Source: Thiotrichaceae bacterium UBA7357 (GTDB taxonomy: Bacteria > Pseudomonadota > Gammaproteobacteria > Eutrophobiales > Eutrophobiaceae). From it: a stretch of 22,914 bases of DNA. Location of the stretch: contig DKOR01000011.1 in assembly GCA_002470825.1 (NCBI GenBank), forward strand, positions 1 to 22,914. Direction: 5' to 3'. The notes beneath the pieces were generated by a model. That model searched no databases. It had not been told where the DNA came from and was given only the letters and a program-made list of their open reading frames with translations. Numbering within the stretch: the first letter of the stretch is position 1; the number at the start of each line of letters is the position of its first letter. Below are positions 7,946-15,714 of this stretch, in pieces. The position numbers and the translations under genes were made by a program.

Positions 7946-9985
7946 TTATTCAAGATATCGAGCGATTCTAAAACCTACGTCTTCACGTGGTTTCTCATTA
8001 TAATCTCTAAACGATAATCGTAATTCAGTAATAGTACCATGTGTCCACGATGCCCCCCGGACAACATGAAATTCACCACGTGTCGGACCTAGTGGATCGA
8101 TATACGTTTTATTACTACTTGCTTTGACAGAGTAGTAATCATGCACCCATTCTGCAATATTACCACCCATATCATATAGTCCTTTTTGATTAGGGTCGAA
8201 GCTGCTTATGGGCGCTGCTACACTGAAACCGTCATTATAATTAGCGATAGTCTTTCCTAAGAAACTTGCAGCGCTACTATCCGCATAATTTCCGCTATTT
8301 TTGCCAGGCGGCATTTTGTTGCCCCATGGAAATTTTAAAAGCTTATCCTTGCTCATAGTTCTCGCCGCCCATGCCCATTCCGCTTCAGTTGGAAGGCGAT
8401 AGCCATCTGCCGCAGAATCAATTCCACTCACTTTGTTGCTTGATATTTTATAAAAAGGTGTCAATGAATCTTGCTGGCTTAGCCAGTTGCAATATATTGC
8501 TGCATCATCCCAGCTTATATTTGCAACAGGCTGTTTACCATTGTTCAAACTATTTCCTTGAAGGAAGCCAGAGTTATGTTCACTTTTATATAAACGAAAT
8601 TCATCGTTTGTGACTTCATTAACACCAATATAGAAGGCACGTTTTAATTCGATTTTTTGTTCAGACTCATTAGAACGTCGTCCAGGTTCCCGGCGTGATG
8701 CACCCATAATAAAGGCATATGGATAAAATAATTTAAGTTTTTGTCCGGCCTTACTAGTAATGATGGGCTTGATATTTTCAAGCTTTTGTTCTCGTAGTGA
8801 TTTTAAAGTAACTTTTACATTTTGCCGTATACCAACAATAGGTGTGATGTTGCTATTGTAATCGACATAGCCTTTTTTACGAATGCTTATATTATTTTTT
8901 GTCGTTGGTAATGAGAGCGTTTTTCCAGATAGCTGAACGAGTTTGTTGTTGATGTAAATATGGGCATCTGATGGTATAAGATTGAACTCAACGTCAACCA
9001 GTTCGAATGGCATACTTATATTAATTCGTTTAATCTGTCCTGCCGCTACTTTTACATTGCGGGTCTTTGCGATAAAACCTTGTTTATATAGTCGAACAGA
9101 GGCAAGTTTTTCAGGGATTATCGCTGTTTCTAATGGTGTTTTGCCAACATAGTTGCCGTTGATAGTTACATTAGTACCACTTGGATCAGACTCAACATGT
9201 AATGTTGCATCAGCAGGTTTAAGTTGTATATTAGTAAAGGTGAGGTCCTTGCTGGCAACGACATTAATCGTCTTTTGCCATTCTTTAAAGCCAGGTTTCC
9301 TAACTTTAATATTGTATTTGCCTCCTAACAATTCGATCGTTGCCGGTGTACTCGCCAAGCGCTTATCATCAACGAGTATTTCTGCTGCTTCAGGGACTGT
9401 GGTAAATTCAATTTTTGCCCAAGCAGGGATCAGTTCTATATTCAGCTCTTGTGTTTTTTCTTTACCTTCAATTTCTATGTCTTGTCTATATGGAAAATAA
9501 CGTTCAGTTTCAATTCGGATAGTATATCTACCTGCTTCAAGATCATTAATCGTTATGGGTGCAATGCCTTGTTTAATGTCATCCAATAAAACCATAGCTT
9601 GTTGAGCACTATCGACCTTGATTTGTAAATTGCCGGGTAGAGGTAATAGTGTAAAATTAAATTCCTGATTTTGTTTTTCGCTCACCTTAAATGTTTTATC
9701 GATTGACTGATAACCTTCGGCACTTATTTTTACATTATAGTCATTTTCTCTTAGTAGATAACGTTTCGCCAATATTAGTTTTAGTGGTGTATGAATTATA
9801 ATATTGGCATAGTCGGGTTCGGTATAGATACGCACTGATTTACTACTGAACAAAAACCAAGTAGTGATGACAAGCAGAGGCAATATAAAAAATAGTATGA
9901 ATTTTGAAAATAATGAGTGAGATTCAACTGCAACCGATTTTTTTGGTTTTGACGGTTCAAAGTTAGTGGGTTCTATATATGTCAT
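7946..9985 (-). CDS. Membrane-anchored PEGA-repeat protein with catalytically dead SUMF1/FGE domain
   Basis: The 679-residue product has a cytoplasmic tail of about 25 residues, one TM helix (about 27-47), about five PEGA-type beta repeats (roughly 50-390; recurrent 'G.Y.I...K.GF/Y' endings) and a SUMF1/formylglycine-generating-type domain from MGAS (about 427) to the end. Family landmarks are present: 'YRLPTEAEWAWAAR', 'FPWGN', 'GLYDMGGNIAEWV', 'VVRGASW' and 'VGFRIAR'. The paired catalytic cysteines expected after the RGxSW motif are missing (WTHGTITELRLSFRDY), so FGE catalysis is not expected. Such domains often serve as C-type-lectin-like binding modules. The PEGA arm would place the domain in the periplasm, possibly near peptidoglycan. 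It follows the TPR/PEGA gene with a 9-base gap. Confidence 0.92.
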   Translation of the reverse strand: MTYIEPTNFEPSKPKKSVAVESHSLFSKFILFFILPLLVITTWFLFSSKSVRIYTEPDYANIIIHTPLKLILAKRYLLRENDYNVKISAEGYQSIDKTFKVSEKQNQEFNFTLLPLPGNLQIKVDSAQQAMVLLDDIKQGIAPITINDLEAGRYTIRIETERYFPYRQDIEIEGKEKTQELNIELIPAWAKIEFTTVPEAAEILVDDKRLASTPATIELLGGKYNIKVRKPGFKEWQKTINVVASKDLTFTNIQLKPADATLHVESDPSGTNVTINGNYVGKTPLETAIIPEKLASVRLYKQGFIAKTRNVKVAAGQIKRINISMPFELVDVEFNLIPSDAHIYINNKLVQLSGKTLSLPTTKNNISIRKKGYVDYNSNITPIVGIRQNVKVTLKSLREQKLENIKPIITSKAGQKLKLFYPYAFIMGASRREPGRRSNESEQKIELKRAFYIGVNEVTNDEFRLYKSEHNSGFLQGNSLNNGKQPVANISWDDAAIYCNWLSQQDSLTPFYKISSNKVSGIDSAADGYRLPTEAEWAWAARTMSKDKLLKFPWGNKMPPGKNSGNYADSSAASFLGKTIANYNDGFSVAAPISSFDPNQKGLYDMGGNIAEWVHDYYSVKASSNKTYIDPLGPTRGEFHVVRGASWTHGTITELRLSFRDYNEKPREDVGFRIARYLE

Positions 9986-9994
9986 AAGGCTAAA

Positions 9995-11560
9995 TTATCT
10001 TATCTTATCTTCTGCAGCAACGCGGATAGTCTGTTGACTTGTATCTTGTGAAACTAAAAATTCGATTCGAACGTCACGATAACCATCACGTCTACCTACA
10101 ACAATATATTTGCCAGGCCGCAGACTTAATTCCCTTGTTTCAAAGAATCCCATTTTGCCAACTTTGTATACAATTACATCAGTTAAATTATTGGATTGTA
10201 GTTGTATTTTTACAGGTGTCGCGCTTACCTGTAATAAATTTCCAAGCTCGGTTAACTGATTAATCAATACAGAGCCTTGTTTATTAAGTTGGCTAATTTT
10301 ATTATGATATACTTTAGTTTCTGCGTGAATCTTTTCATCGCTCAGTCGTTCAGGGCGTGATAATATTTCGTTTAAGCGTTGGTTTATGGCTAAATTTTGC
10401 TCTGCGCGTAATTTACCTGACTGTGCTTCAGCAAGATTCTTCTCCAACTTCAATGCCTTACTGTAAAGTTCGATAGCTATTTGCCATTGTTCATCTTTTT
10501 CGCTTATTGCGGCTTTTTTTAAGATGTATGTAATATCAATCGTTGTCGCTTGATAGCTAGCTTGTTGTAAGGCGGTTTTTCCCGCAGAGGCATTAGGTTT
10601 GATTTTCAAGGCTTTGTTAAACTGTTTTAATGCATTGGTAAAGTCTTGTTGATCAAGTGCAGCATAGCCTGCTGACATGGAAGTATTAAATCGCTTTTCA
10701 GTTATTAATAGATTAGTGGCTTTTAGTCTTTGTTGAGCTATTTTTGTGTTAGGATCAAGTTCAAGAGCAGTCTGATATGCAGTCTTTGCTTCTGTCAAAT
10801 GTCCCTCATTGAGCATCTCATTACCCCGCTCAATATGAAAAAATACTTCATTCAATTTTTGCGTACGTTCCAGGCCTAGTGCGGCTTGCCCCGATTCATC
10901 AATAAATAATGAGGCTGTTTTAAATGCTGCTAGTGCTAACATAAAATCACCAGTATCTAATGCATTTATTCCGCGGTCAATATTTTCCTGATAGACAGTT
11001 TTTATCTGTTCATATAAGGGATTGAAATCATCTAATGCTTGTTGATAAGCTTCATTAGCTTCAGCAAAATATTTTTTTTTGTAAAGTTCATCGCCAGTAC
11101 TTGCATGGTTTATACCTTCCAAAAATTTCTCTCCACCCCAGAGTTCGGCATTATTTTCTTCGAGTGAACTTTGTTTTCCCAAAATCTCTTGTAAGTAGTT
11201 CTGTGCTTGTTTTCTAAGCGCGATATTGCGTGCTCGTTCTTCGGGGGATAATTTCTTAACAAGAGGATTACGAGAAGTAGTAGGTGTTTTGTAGCTGTCA
11301 TTTATCGATACTTTTGATATCGCATCAACAGGTATATTGTCAGAAATAACGGATGCATTATTATTCTCTACCCAAGCAGGTAAAAAGAAAATAACAATGA
11401 CCAAGCTGATTAACATAACTGTTAAGCCTAGCGTTATATTAATCATTTTTAGACTGATTTTAGTGGTGTTTGATTGTCTATCCTGGGTTTCAAACGCTCG
11501 GTTGAATGGTGCGGGCTTTATTTTTTTGAAACCATTTTCCGAATCATTATTTTTTTGCAT
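9995..11560 (-). CDS. Single-pass membrane protein with periplasmic TPRs and C-terminal PEGA-like module
   Basis: The 521-residue product has a polar cytoplasmic tail of about 38 residues, one TM helix (about 40-65, ending FLPAW) and a long periplasmic part. About five tetratricopeptide-type repeats are visible, e.g. 'ALDTGDFMLALAAFKTA', 'GHLTEAKTAYQTALELDP', 'QDFTNALKQFNKALKIKP' and 'EQWQIAIELYSKALKLE'. A helical segment follows, then a C-terminal beta module ending 'GKYIVVGRRDGYRDVRIEF', which matches the closing strand pattern of PEGA repeats. AGGA lies about 12 bases before the ATG. The gene sits between a lipoprotein gene and the PEGA-SUMF1 gene in the operon. A scaffold binding other envelope components through its TPRs is the likely role. 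Confidence 0.88.
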   Translation of the reverse strand: MQKNNDSENGFKKIKPAPFNRAFETQDRQSNTTKISLKMINITLGLTVMLISLVIVIFFLPAWVENNNASVISDNIPVDAISKVSINDSYKTPTTSRNPLVKKLSPEERARNIALRKQAQNYLQEILGKQSSLEENNAELWGGEKFLEGINHASTGDELYKKKYFAEANEAYQQALDDFNPLYEQIKTVYQENIDRGINALDTGDFMLALAAFKTASLFIDESGQAALGLERTQKLNEVFFHIERGNEMLNEGHLTEAKTAYQTALELDPNTKIAQQRLKATNLLITEKRFNTSMSAGYAALDQQDFTNALKQFNKALKIKPNASAGKTALQQASYQATTIDITYILKKAAISEKDEQWQIAIELYSKALKLEKNLAEAQSGKLRAEQNLAINQRLNEILSRPERLSDEKIHAETKVYHNKISQLNKQGSVLINQLTELGNLLQVSATPVKIQLQSNNLTDVIVYKVGKMGFFETRELSLRPGKYIVVGRRDGYRDVRIEFLVSQDTSQQTIRVAAEDKIR

Positions 11561-11577
11561 GCTTATGACTAATCCTA

Positions 11578-12747
11578 TTAAATACCACCTGTTTCAGCTA
11601 AGTAGATCTCACGGAGCACTTTTTGCCATTGTGCATATTGTTCATTTACTGTGCCAGTTAGTGTTACGGTACTTTCTTCAAGATTAACTGTATGTGGTTC
11701 GATTTCTGCGTCAAGTGATGCAGAAATTTCTTGTAATGCCTCTACATGAATCTTGGCTTCCTCACGTTTATTAACACCGCTCACTACGGCTGCTCCACCT
11801 GCGATAATACCAACTTGTCCGGCAGCGCGGGATATTGCAGAGCTGCTTCCTTGAGCAAGGATACCTCCTAAAACAGCTAATGCACCACCCACTAGGCGTG
11901 TTGTTGCTTGTGAATTTACTTCACGCAGAGCTTCGCCTTCTTCGTAAGAAGCGCGACGCCATTCAAGATAAGGTTCTTCCATTTGACGATTAAAATTCGC
12001 GTAATAATCCTGCAGGGTATCTACAAATAAATGATCTCGTTCACGTATTGTATCTATACGCTGTAACAAAGGGTCATTTTTAGCTGGTAAGCGTTGTATG
12101 ATTAAACGTCCTTTGCTATCTTTTTTGATGTAATCATTAAAGACTTCGGGTGAAAAGCGCTTTGCAAATTGTAACTGTGAAATTGTTCTGATGTTTATGA
12201 TTTGATTAGGACTTAGTTTTTTATAATACAGCAACATGTCATTTGCAATTTCATCATATAAATTCTGAAAGGGTTCTCTTTTACTTGAATTTCCATCGTA
12301 AGCATATTTACTGATCTCTTGCTTATACCGTTTGCTATACCATTTACCATTACTTGCATCATTGAGGGTTATATCAAGCTCAAGCACGGCCCCATCGGAT
12401 TTTATTATCTTACCATCGACCCAGATATCCATTTCACTCTGTTTGTTAGGAATGACGCGTACCACACCCCAATTACCACTACTCTGAATAGTCTCCATAA
12501 GTTTAAAGGGCATATAATTCGCTTCTGCTTCAAGTATTTTAGTGTAGCCACTAACCTCTTCTCTTGTATTGTCGGTTATATTAGGATCAAAGATATTAAT
12601 CCCTACATCGAGTAATAATTCTTCCGGGGTTGCCGCATCTGTAATTAATATGGGACTTGTTTGTGTCGACCTGATCGTAGTGGTATTGCATCCAGCTAAC
12701 AATAAGAATACATTAACTATGAATAATATAAGTTTTAGTTTCTTCAT
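11578..12747 (-). CDS. Large outer-membrane lipoprotein with glycine-zipper segment (operon gene 2)
   Basis: The 389-residue product has a lipoprotein signal with lipobox LAGC (Cys20) and Asn at +2, predicting outer-membrane sorting. AGGT precedes the ATG by 9 bases. The N-terminal half (about 30-170) is a mixed alpha/beta domain. Residues about 285-325 form a Gly/Ala-rich stretch (RLVGGALAVLGGIL, then IIAGGAAVVSG) resembling glycine-zipper membrane segments, and the C-terminal 60 residues ('TVNLEESTVTLTGTVNEQYAQW') look somewhat BON-like. A glycine zipper in an OM lipoprotein could insert in or pack against a membrane or assemble into a multimer. It is the second gene of the operon, 14 bases after the first. 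No named family is recognised with confidence. Confidence 0.87.
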   Translation of the reverse strand: MKKLKLILFIVNVFLLLAGCNTTTIRSTQTSPILITDAATPEELLLDVGINIFDPNITDNTREEVSGYTKILEAEANYMPFKLMETIQSSGNWGVVRVIPNKQSEMDIWVDGKIIKSDGAVLELDITLNDASNGKWYSKRYKQEISKYAYDGNSSKREPFQNLYDEIANDMLLYYKKLSPNQIINIRTISQLQFAKRFSPEVFNDYIKKDSKGRLIIQRLPAKNDPLLQRIDTIRERDHLFVDTLQDYYANFNRQMEEPYLEWRRASYEEGEALREVNSQATTRLVGGALAVLGGILAQGSSSAISRAAGQVGIIAGGAAVVSGVNKREEAKIHVEALQEISASLDAEIEPHTVNLEESTVTLTGTVNEQYAQWQKVLREIYLAETGGI

Positions 12748-12761
12748 TACGTCTACCTGTG

Positions 12762-13436
12762 TTAAGTGCCACTTTTATATTTTCTATACTCATTCCAAAG
12801 CTTTTCTCTGAGGATGGGCTCTCTCTCTTTTTGTGCAGCTTCACGTAATTGTCTTGCAATCACATCATCTCCCTTACTATTTACTAAGTCAGGCGGAGTA
12901 TTTACATTTGTATTTTTACTGGGGTATGTGTTTTGACCGGCACTATGTTTTGAACTCTTACTATTATTTTGTGAACTATAGTCACCTGTAGCAATAGCAT
13001 CGAAATCATCAAGACCTTCAAAGCTTTCTCCGCTAGCAGCTTCATTACCGCCACTATTTTGAGGCTCACCTTGTTCTTTTTGTGTCTCGTTAAGAAACTC
13101 ACGTTCACGAAGTAATAATCTGTCAAAGTCCGCAAATCGCTCATCAAGTTGTTGTGTGAATCGTAGAGCTTGTTCTTCGCTAGTTAAATTTGTTGAAACG
13201 TCAGCGTTTGCCGTATTTTTATTTACGTCGGTACTATTTTCAGTTTCGTTATTTTTAGAACCACCAGAGGATATACTCTGATGAGATGTCTTTTCAGCAG
13301 TTGAAGCAGTATTGCTTGAGTTCTTTTGTTCAGAGTTCAAAACAGATCTCTCATCTGAGGTTACAGGGATCGTCTTGCACGCGGTTAACAAAAAAACAGA
13401 AACAACAATAAAAGTAGTTTTTATAGATCTCATCAT
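12762..13436 (-). CDS. Outer-membrane lipoprotein with low-complexity linker (operon gene 1)
   Basis: The start is set at the ATG at 13436 (MMRSIK); 13433 is equally possible, and a TTG at 13451 would give an unnatural N-terminus. The lipobox is LTAC, with Cys about residue 20 and Lys at +2, so outer-membrane sorting is predicted. The mature protein of about 205 residues is mainly a Ser/Asn/Thr/Gly-rich linker, a charged helical segment (residues about 85-125) and a basic/acidic helical C-terminus ('QLREAAQKEREPILREKLW'). No catalytic domain is seen. It is the first gene of the twelve-gene operon, and a strong hairpin lies about 90 bases upstream. No convincing Shine-Dalgarno or -10/-35 pair was found. 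Confidence 0.8.
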   Translation of the reverse strand: MMRSIKTTFIVVSVFLLTACKTIPVTSDERSVLNSEQKNSSNTASTAEKTSHQSISSGGSKNNETENSTDVNKNTANADVSTNLTSEEQALRFTQQLDERFADFDRLLLREREFLNETQKEQGEPQNSGGNEAASGESFEGLDDFDAIATGDYSSQNNSKSSKHSAGQNTYPSKNTNVNTPPDLVNSKGDDVIARQLREAAQKEREPILREKLWNEYRKYKSGT

Positions 13437-13526
13437 ATGGTGAAAGCACAATATAAATAATTATTATTCTAAGTCTTAATTCTGAATAAGACAGAAGTTG
13501 ATACATATTATGACACAATGATCAAC

Positions 13527-13579
13527 GCCTTGTTCCACTCTCAGCGCCGGTGTTTACTGCTGAAGTGGAAATAAGGCGG
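13527..13579. other. Long imperfect hairpin between two genes
   Basis: The left arm 13527-13546 (CGCCTTgTTCCACTcTCAGC) pairs with the right arm 13560-13579 (GCTGAAGTGGAAatAAGGCG), giving 18 base pairs interrupted by one bulged base and a 1x2 internal loop around a 13-base loop. It is the most stable local structure in the window outside rRNA. No T tract follows on either strand, so it is not a standard intrinsic terminator. It lies 47 bases past the stop of the 13626 gene and about 90 bases ahead of the envelope operon. It could be a Rho-assisted or processing stem, a leader structure, or a dispersed repeat; no second copy was noticed here. Confidence 0.7.
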
Positions 13580-13625
13580 TGTAATTCAAATTTTCAAACA
13601 TTTCTGTTCGTTTTAAAGAAAAGAC

Positions 13626-14201
13626 TTAATAAATTATCAGTTGTCTTACGATTTCTGTATGAGCTAATACTTCAGTAATCTCATCATGTATGGAGGATTT
13701 GATTGCTTCATTTAATACAGGATTATCACGAGTTAGAACGATAACTGTGGCAGGATGGACGAAGAGATCTTTTGTGTGGTAGCACTCACCAGAGGCTTTT
13801 GGGAGAGCACCATCGTGATGATAATCTTTTTCTAACTTTTCAAGTGAAATTTCTTGTAGACTATTTTTTAGCATTAATGTCTTAGCTAGATATTTATCAC
13901 ATTGTGGCAATCGATATTGAGCACTATCAATCACATTTTCAGATAATTCTAATAGTGTAATTGCCTGTTTTCTGATGTCGGCACTGGTACCATTACTGAG
14001 ATTACTAACCAATTTTTTAGCTTCTATTTCATATTCAGTTAATAAACCGGCTGTAATTGAGAGACGTTGACGCATTTGATCACTGGAAACCTCGGTACGA
14101 TCAATGTTGTTGATCTCGTTTTCACTCATTATGGTACTTGCACAGACTAATATACTCATTATCAGCATTGAGAAAAAAAGAATAAGTTTCTTAAAGTTCA
14201 T
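13626..14201 (-). CDS. Exported protein of unknown function
   Basis: The ATG at 14201 (MNFKK) is chosen because it gives a clean signal peptide (hydrophobic to about residue 22, VCAS) and has GGTAAG about five bases upstream; a longer frame to 14249 would begin with an odd Met-Ile repeat. The 191-residue product has a helical mature domain with three cysteines (in 'PQCDKYL', 'GECYHT' and near the signal) and a C-terminal motif 'HPATVIVLTRD'. No enzyme motif is recognised. It is read in the same direction as the FmdB-like and SoxH-like genes upstream, separated by about 145 bases, and could belong to the same functional group. Confidence 0.75.
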   Translation of the reverse strand: MNFKKLILFFSMLIMSILVCASTIMSENEINNIDRTEVSSDQMRQRLSITAGLLTEYEIEAKKLVSNLSNGTSADIRKQAITLLELSENVIDSAQYRLPQCDKYLAKTLMLKNSLQEISLEKLEKDYHHDGALPKASGECYHTKDLFVHPATVIVLTRDNPVLNEAIKSSIHDEITEVLAHTEIVRQLIIY

Positions 14202-14253
14202 AGGCTTACCGCTATTTTTATAAATATAGTTAATCATAATCATAATCATTTAG

Positions 14254-14279
14254 ATTATAAAAGGAAAGTCAATATTGAC
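14254..14279 (-). promoter_or_regulatory. Possible -10 box with adjacent 12-bp palindrome
   Basis: On the minus strand the perfect palindrome GTCAATATTGAC (14268-14279) is followed eight bases later by TATAAT (14254-14259), about 55 bases upstream of the 14201 start codon. The palindrome would occupy the spacer of a promoter using this -10 box, a typical operator position. A good -35 hexamer at 17 bases is not evident, so this is only a candidate. Confidence 0.3.
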
Positions 14280-14346
14280 ACGCTAGAAGAAATCATTTGA
14301 TTATTTCATTTCCTGGATGTGATGCTATTCACAAACTGTGTTTTTT

Positions 14347-14685
14347 CTAACTTGATATTTTTTTGTGCAAATGTGGCATAGATGACTTATCTCCGGCTCT
14401 CATATATTTTTTTTCACTGCCCGTGGCTGTCACATTTTCATAAACACCGTCATCTCGCTTTACTAATTTAGTGAATCCATTTTCCTTGAGTCTTGAGTTC
14501 CCCGTGGGGAAACTGATAGCGACAGGTCTTATGATCAACCTGACTGGCGCCGACACATCAGTATCTCCAAGTGGAATCTGAGCTGTAAAACATATCTCTC
14601 CCCACGTTTTTAATTTATCATTTATACCATGATGAACCTCTACAGTTTCACCATTCTCTTCACAGAAATAATCATAGGAAGGCAT
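14347..14685 (-). CDS. FmdB-like small protein with incomplete zinc ribbon
   Basis: The 112-residue product begins MPSYDYFCEENGETVEVHHG, the characteristic N-terminus of FmdB-type zinc-ribbon proteins (MPxYDYxC), and continues 'TWGEICFTAQIPLGDT', which fits a proteobacterial branch of that family. Only two cysteines are visible (Cys8 and the one in GEIC), whereas a complete ribbon needs four ligands, so zinc binding is uncertain. The C-terminal half ('GNSRLKENGFTKLVKRDDGVYENV') is polar and basic. No good Shine-Dalgarno is seen. It lies 108 bases after the SoxH-like gene in the same direction. The role is unknown; family members are often described as putative regulators. Confidence 0.75.
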   Translation of the reverse strand: MPSYDYFCEENGETVEVHHGINDKLKTWGEICFTAQIPLGDTDVSAPVRLIIRPVAISFPTGNSRLKENGFTKLVKRDDGVYENVTATGSEKKYMRAGDKSSMPHLHKKISS

Positions 14686-14793
14686 CAGATTTTTTTACAC
14701 CTGTTTGTAACTACATATATTATAGTTGAATTTTTTACTAGAGAATATGGTCTTATTTTAGCTATAAGTATATCCATTACATTAAGATGTTTA

Positions 14794-15714
14794 TTATTCC
14801 CACTCTAGTTCATTAAAGGCTCGTGAAACATTTGTTGGATGTTGCGAATCATGGAGTAACCAGCCAGAGAGATTTTCACTGTCAACATTCTCCGCTGCCT
14901 CATTGATAAACTGACCTTCCTCTATAGAATTACGAGTTTCATTAAGTAATCGATGTAAATAATCTCGTTGTTGTTTAATTGCTATAGTCATTGATTCGGC
15001 AACATTACCATGACCTGGTATCACTAATTCAACTTTGAGGTTAAATAGCTCTTTCATTACTTTTACCCATCCAATCAAACTCCCAGTTAAGGATGGAATT
15101 CGTTCACGAAAGATTAAGTCACCTGCCCATAGTGTACTAGTTCTGTTATCCATAATAGTTAAATCGCTATGACTATGAGATACAGGAAAAGGTGTCAATG
15201 TTATGATGCGATCTCCTAAATCTAGTTGTGTAGGTTTATCAATTAATACATTTGGGCCAATTATTGAGGAAGCACTTGGGTTTGGACCTAGATCATTTTT
15301 AAACTGCTCCAAAAAAAAATTTCGATTTCGCTCAACTTCAATGCCAAGATTTTCATGACCAATAAACTCAGGATTATCTAAAACAAATGCTTTGTTACCT
15401 AATATATGATCAAAATGGACATGCGTATTAATCACATAGCATATAGGCTTGTCTGATATTGATTTGATTTTCTTGAGTAATTTCATTCCAATATCAATTG
15501 AACCGCCAGTGTCAACAACAGCAATACATCTGTTGCCGATAATAAACCCAATATTAGCAATATCGTCATGATGCTTATCATCTACTGAAACATGGACACC
15601 TTTATGCAAGTAGTTGCCTTCAGCGACTTCAACAATATTAAAATCATCGTTTACATCGGAAGCAATAACAAGATGAGTTAAGCTTAATAAAGTAATTAGA
15701 ATGAGATATTTCAT
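14794..15714 (-). CDS. SoxH-like / quinoprotein-relay metallo-beta-lactamase-fold hydrolase
   Basis: The 306-residue product has a signal peptide (about 1-18, ending VIA) and a metallo-beta-lactamase fold. The zinc motif THVHFDH (HxHxDH at 98-103) is intact, and later ligands are suggested by 'SHSHSD', 'WAGDLIF' and 'IPGHGN'. The opening 'VAEGNYLHKGVHVSVD' and 'ANIGFIIGNRCIAVVDTGGS' resemble the SoxH-like 'quinoprotein relay system' zinc metallohydrolases found near PQQ-dependent dehydrogenase or thiosulfate-oxidation genes. No such dehydrogenase or sox gene is in this window. AGGAGA lies 8 bases upstream of the ATG, a strong ribosome site. Substrate unknown; a periplasmic role in sulfur or quinoprotein metabolism is inferred from the family. 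Confidence 0.88.
   Translation of the reverse strand: MKYLILITLLSLTHLVIASDVNDDFNIVEVAEGNYLHKGVHVSVDDKHHDDIANIGFIIGNRCIAVVDTGGSIDIGMKLLKKIKSISDKPICYVINTHVHFDHILGNKAFVLDNPEFIGHENLGIEVERNRNFFLEQFKNDLGPNPSASSIIGPNVLIDKPTQLDLGDRIITLTPFPVSHSHSDLTIMDNRTSTLWAGDLIFRERIPSLTGSLIGWVKVMKELFNLKVELVIPGHGNVAESMTIAIKQQRDYLHRLLNETRNSIEEGQFINEAAENVDSENLSGWLLHDSQHPTNVSRAFNELEWE

Noticed and set aside
1541..13436. Zorya-type anti-phage system
   Set aside because: Zorya has a MotA-like ZorA and OmpA-domain ZorB with helicase or nuclease effectors. Here there is an ExbB-like channel but no OmpA-domain partner, helicase or nuclease.
14232..14249. Triple ATGATT repeat as a Fur box
   Set aside because: It resembles the hexamer periodicity of Fur sites (GATAAT) but differs in the core, and none of the neighbouring genes is an iron-uptake gene.
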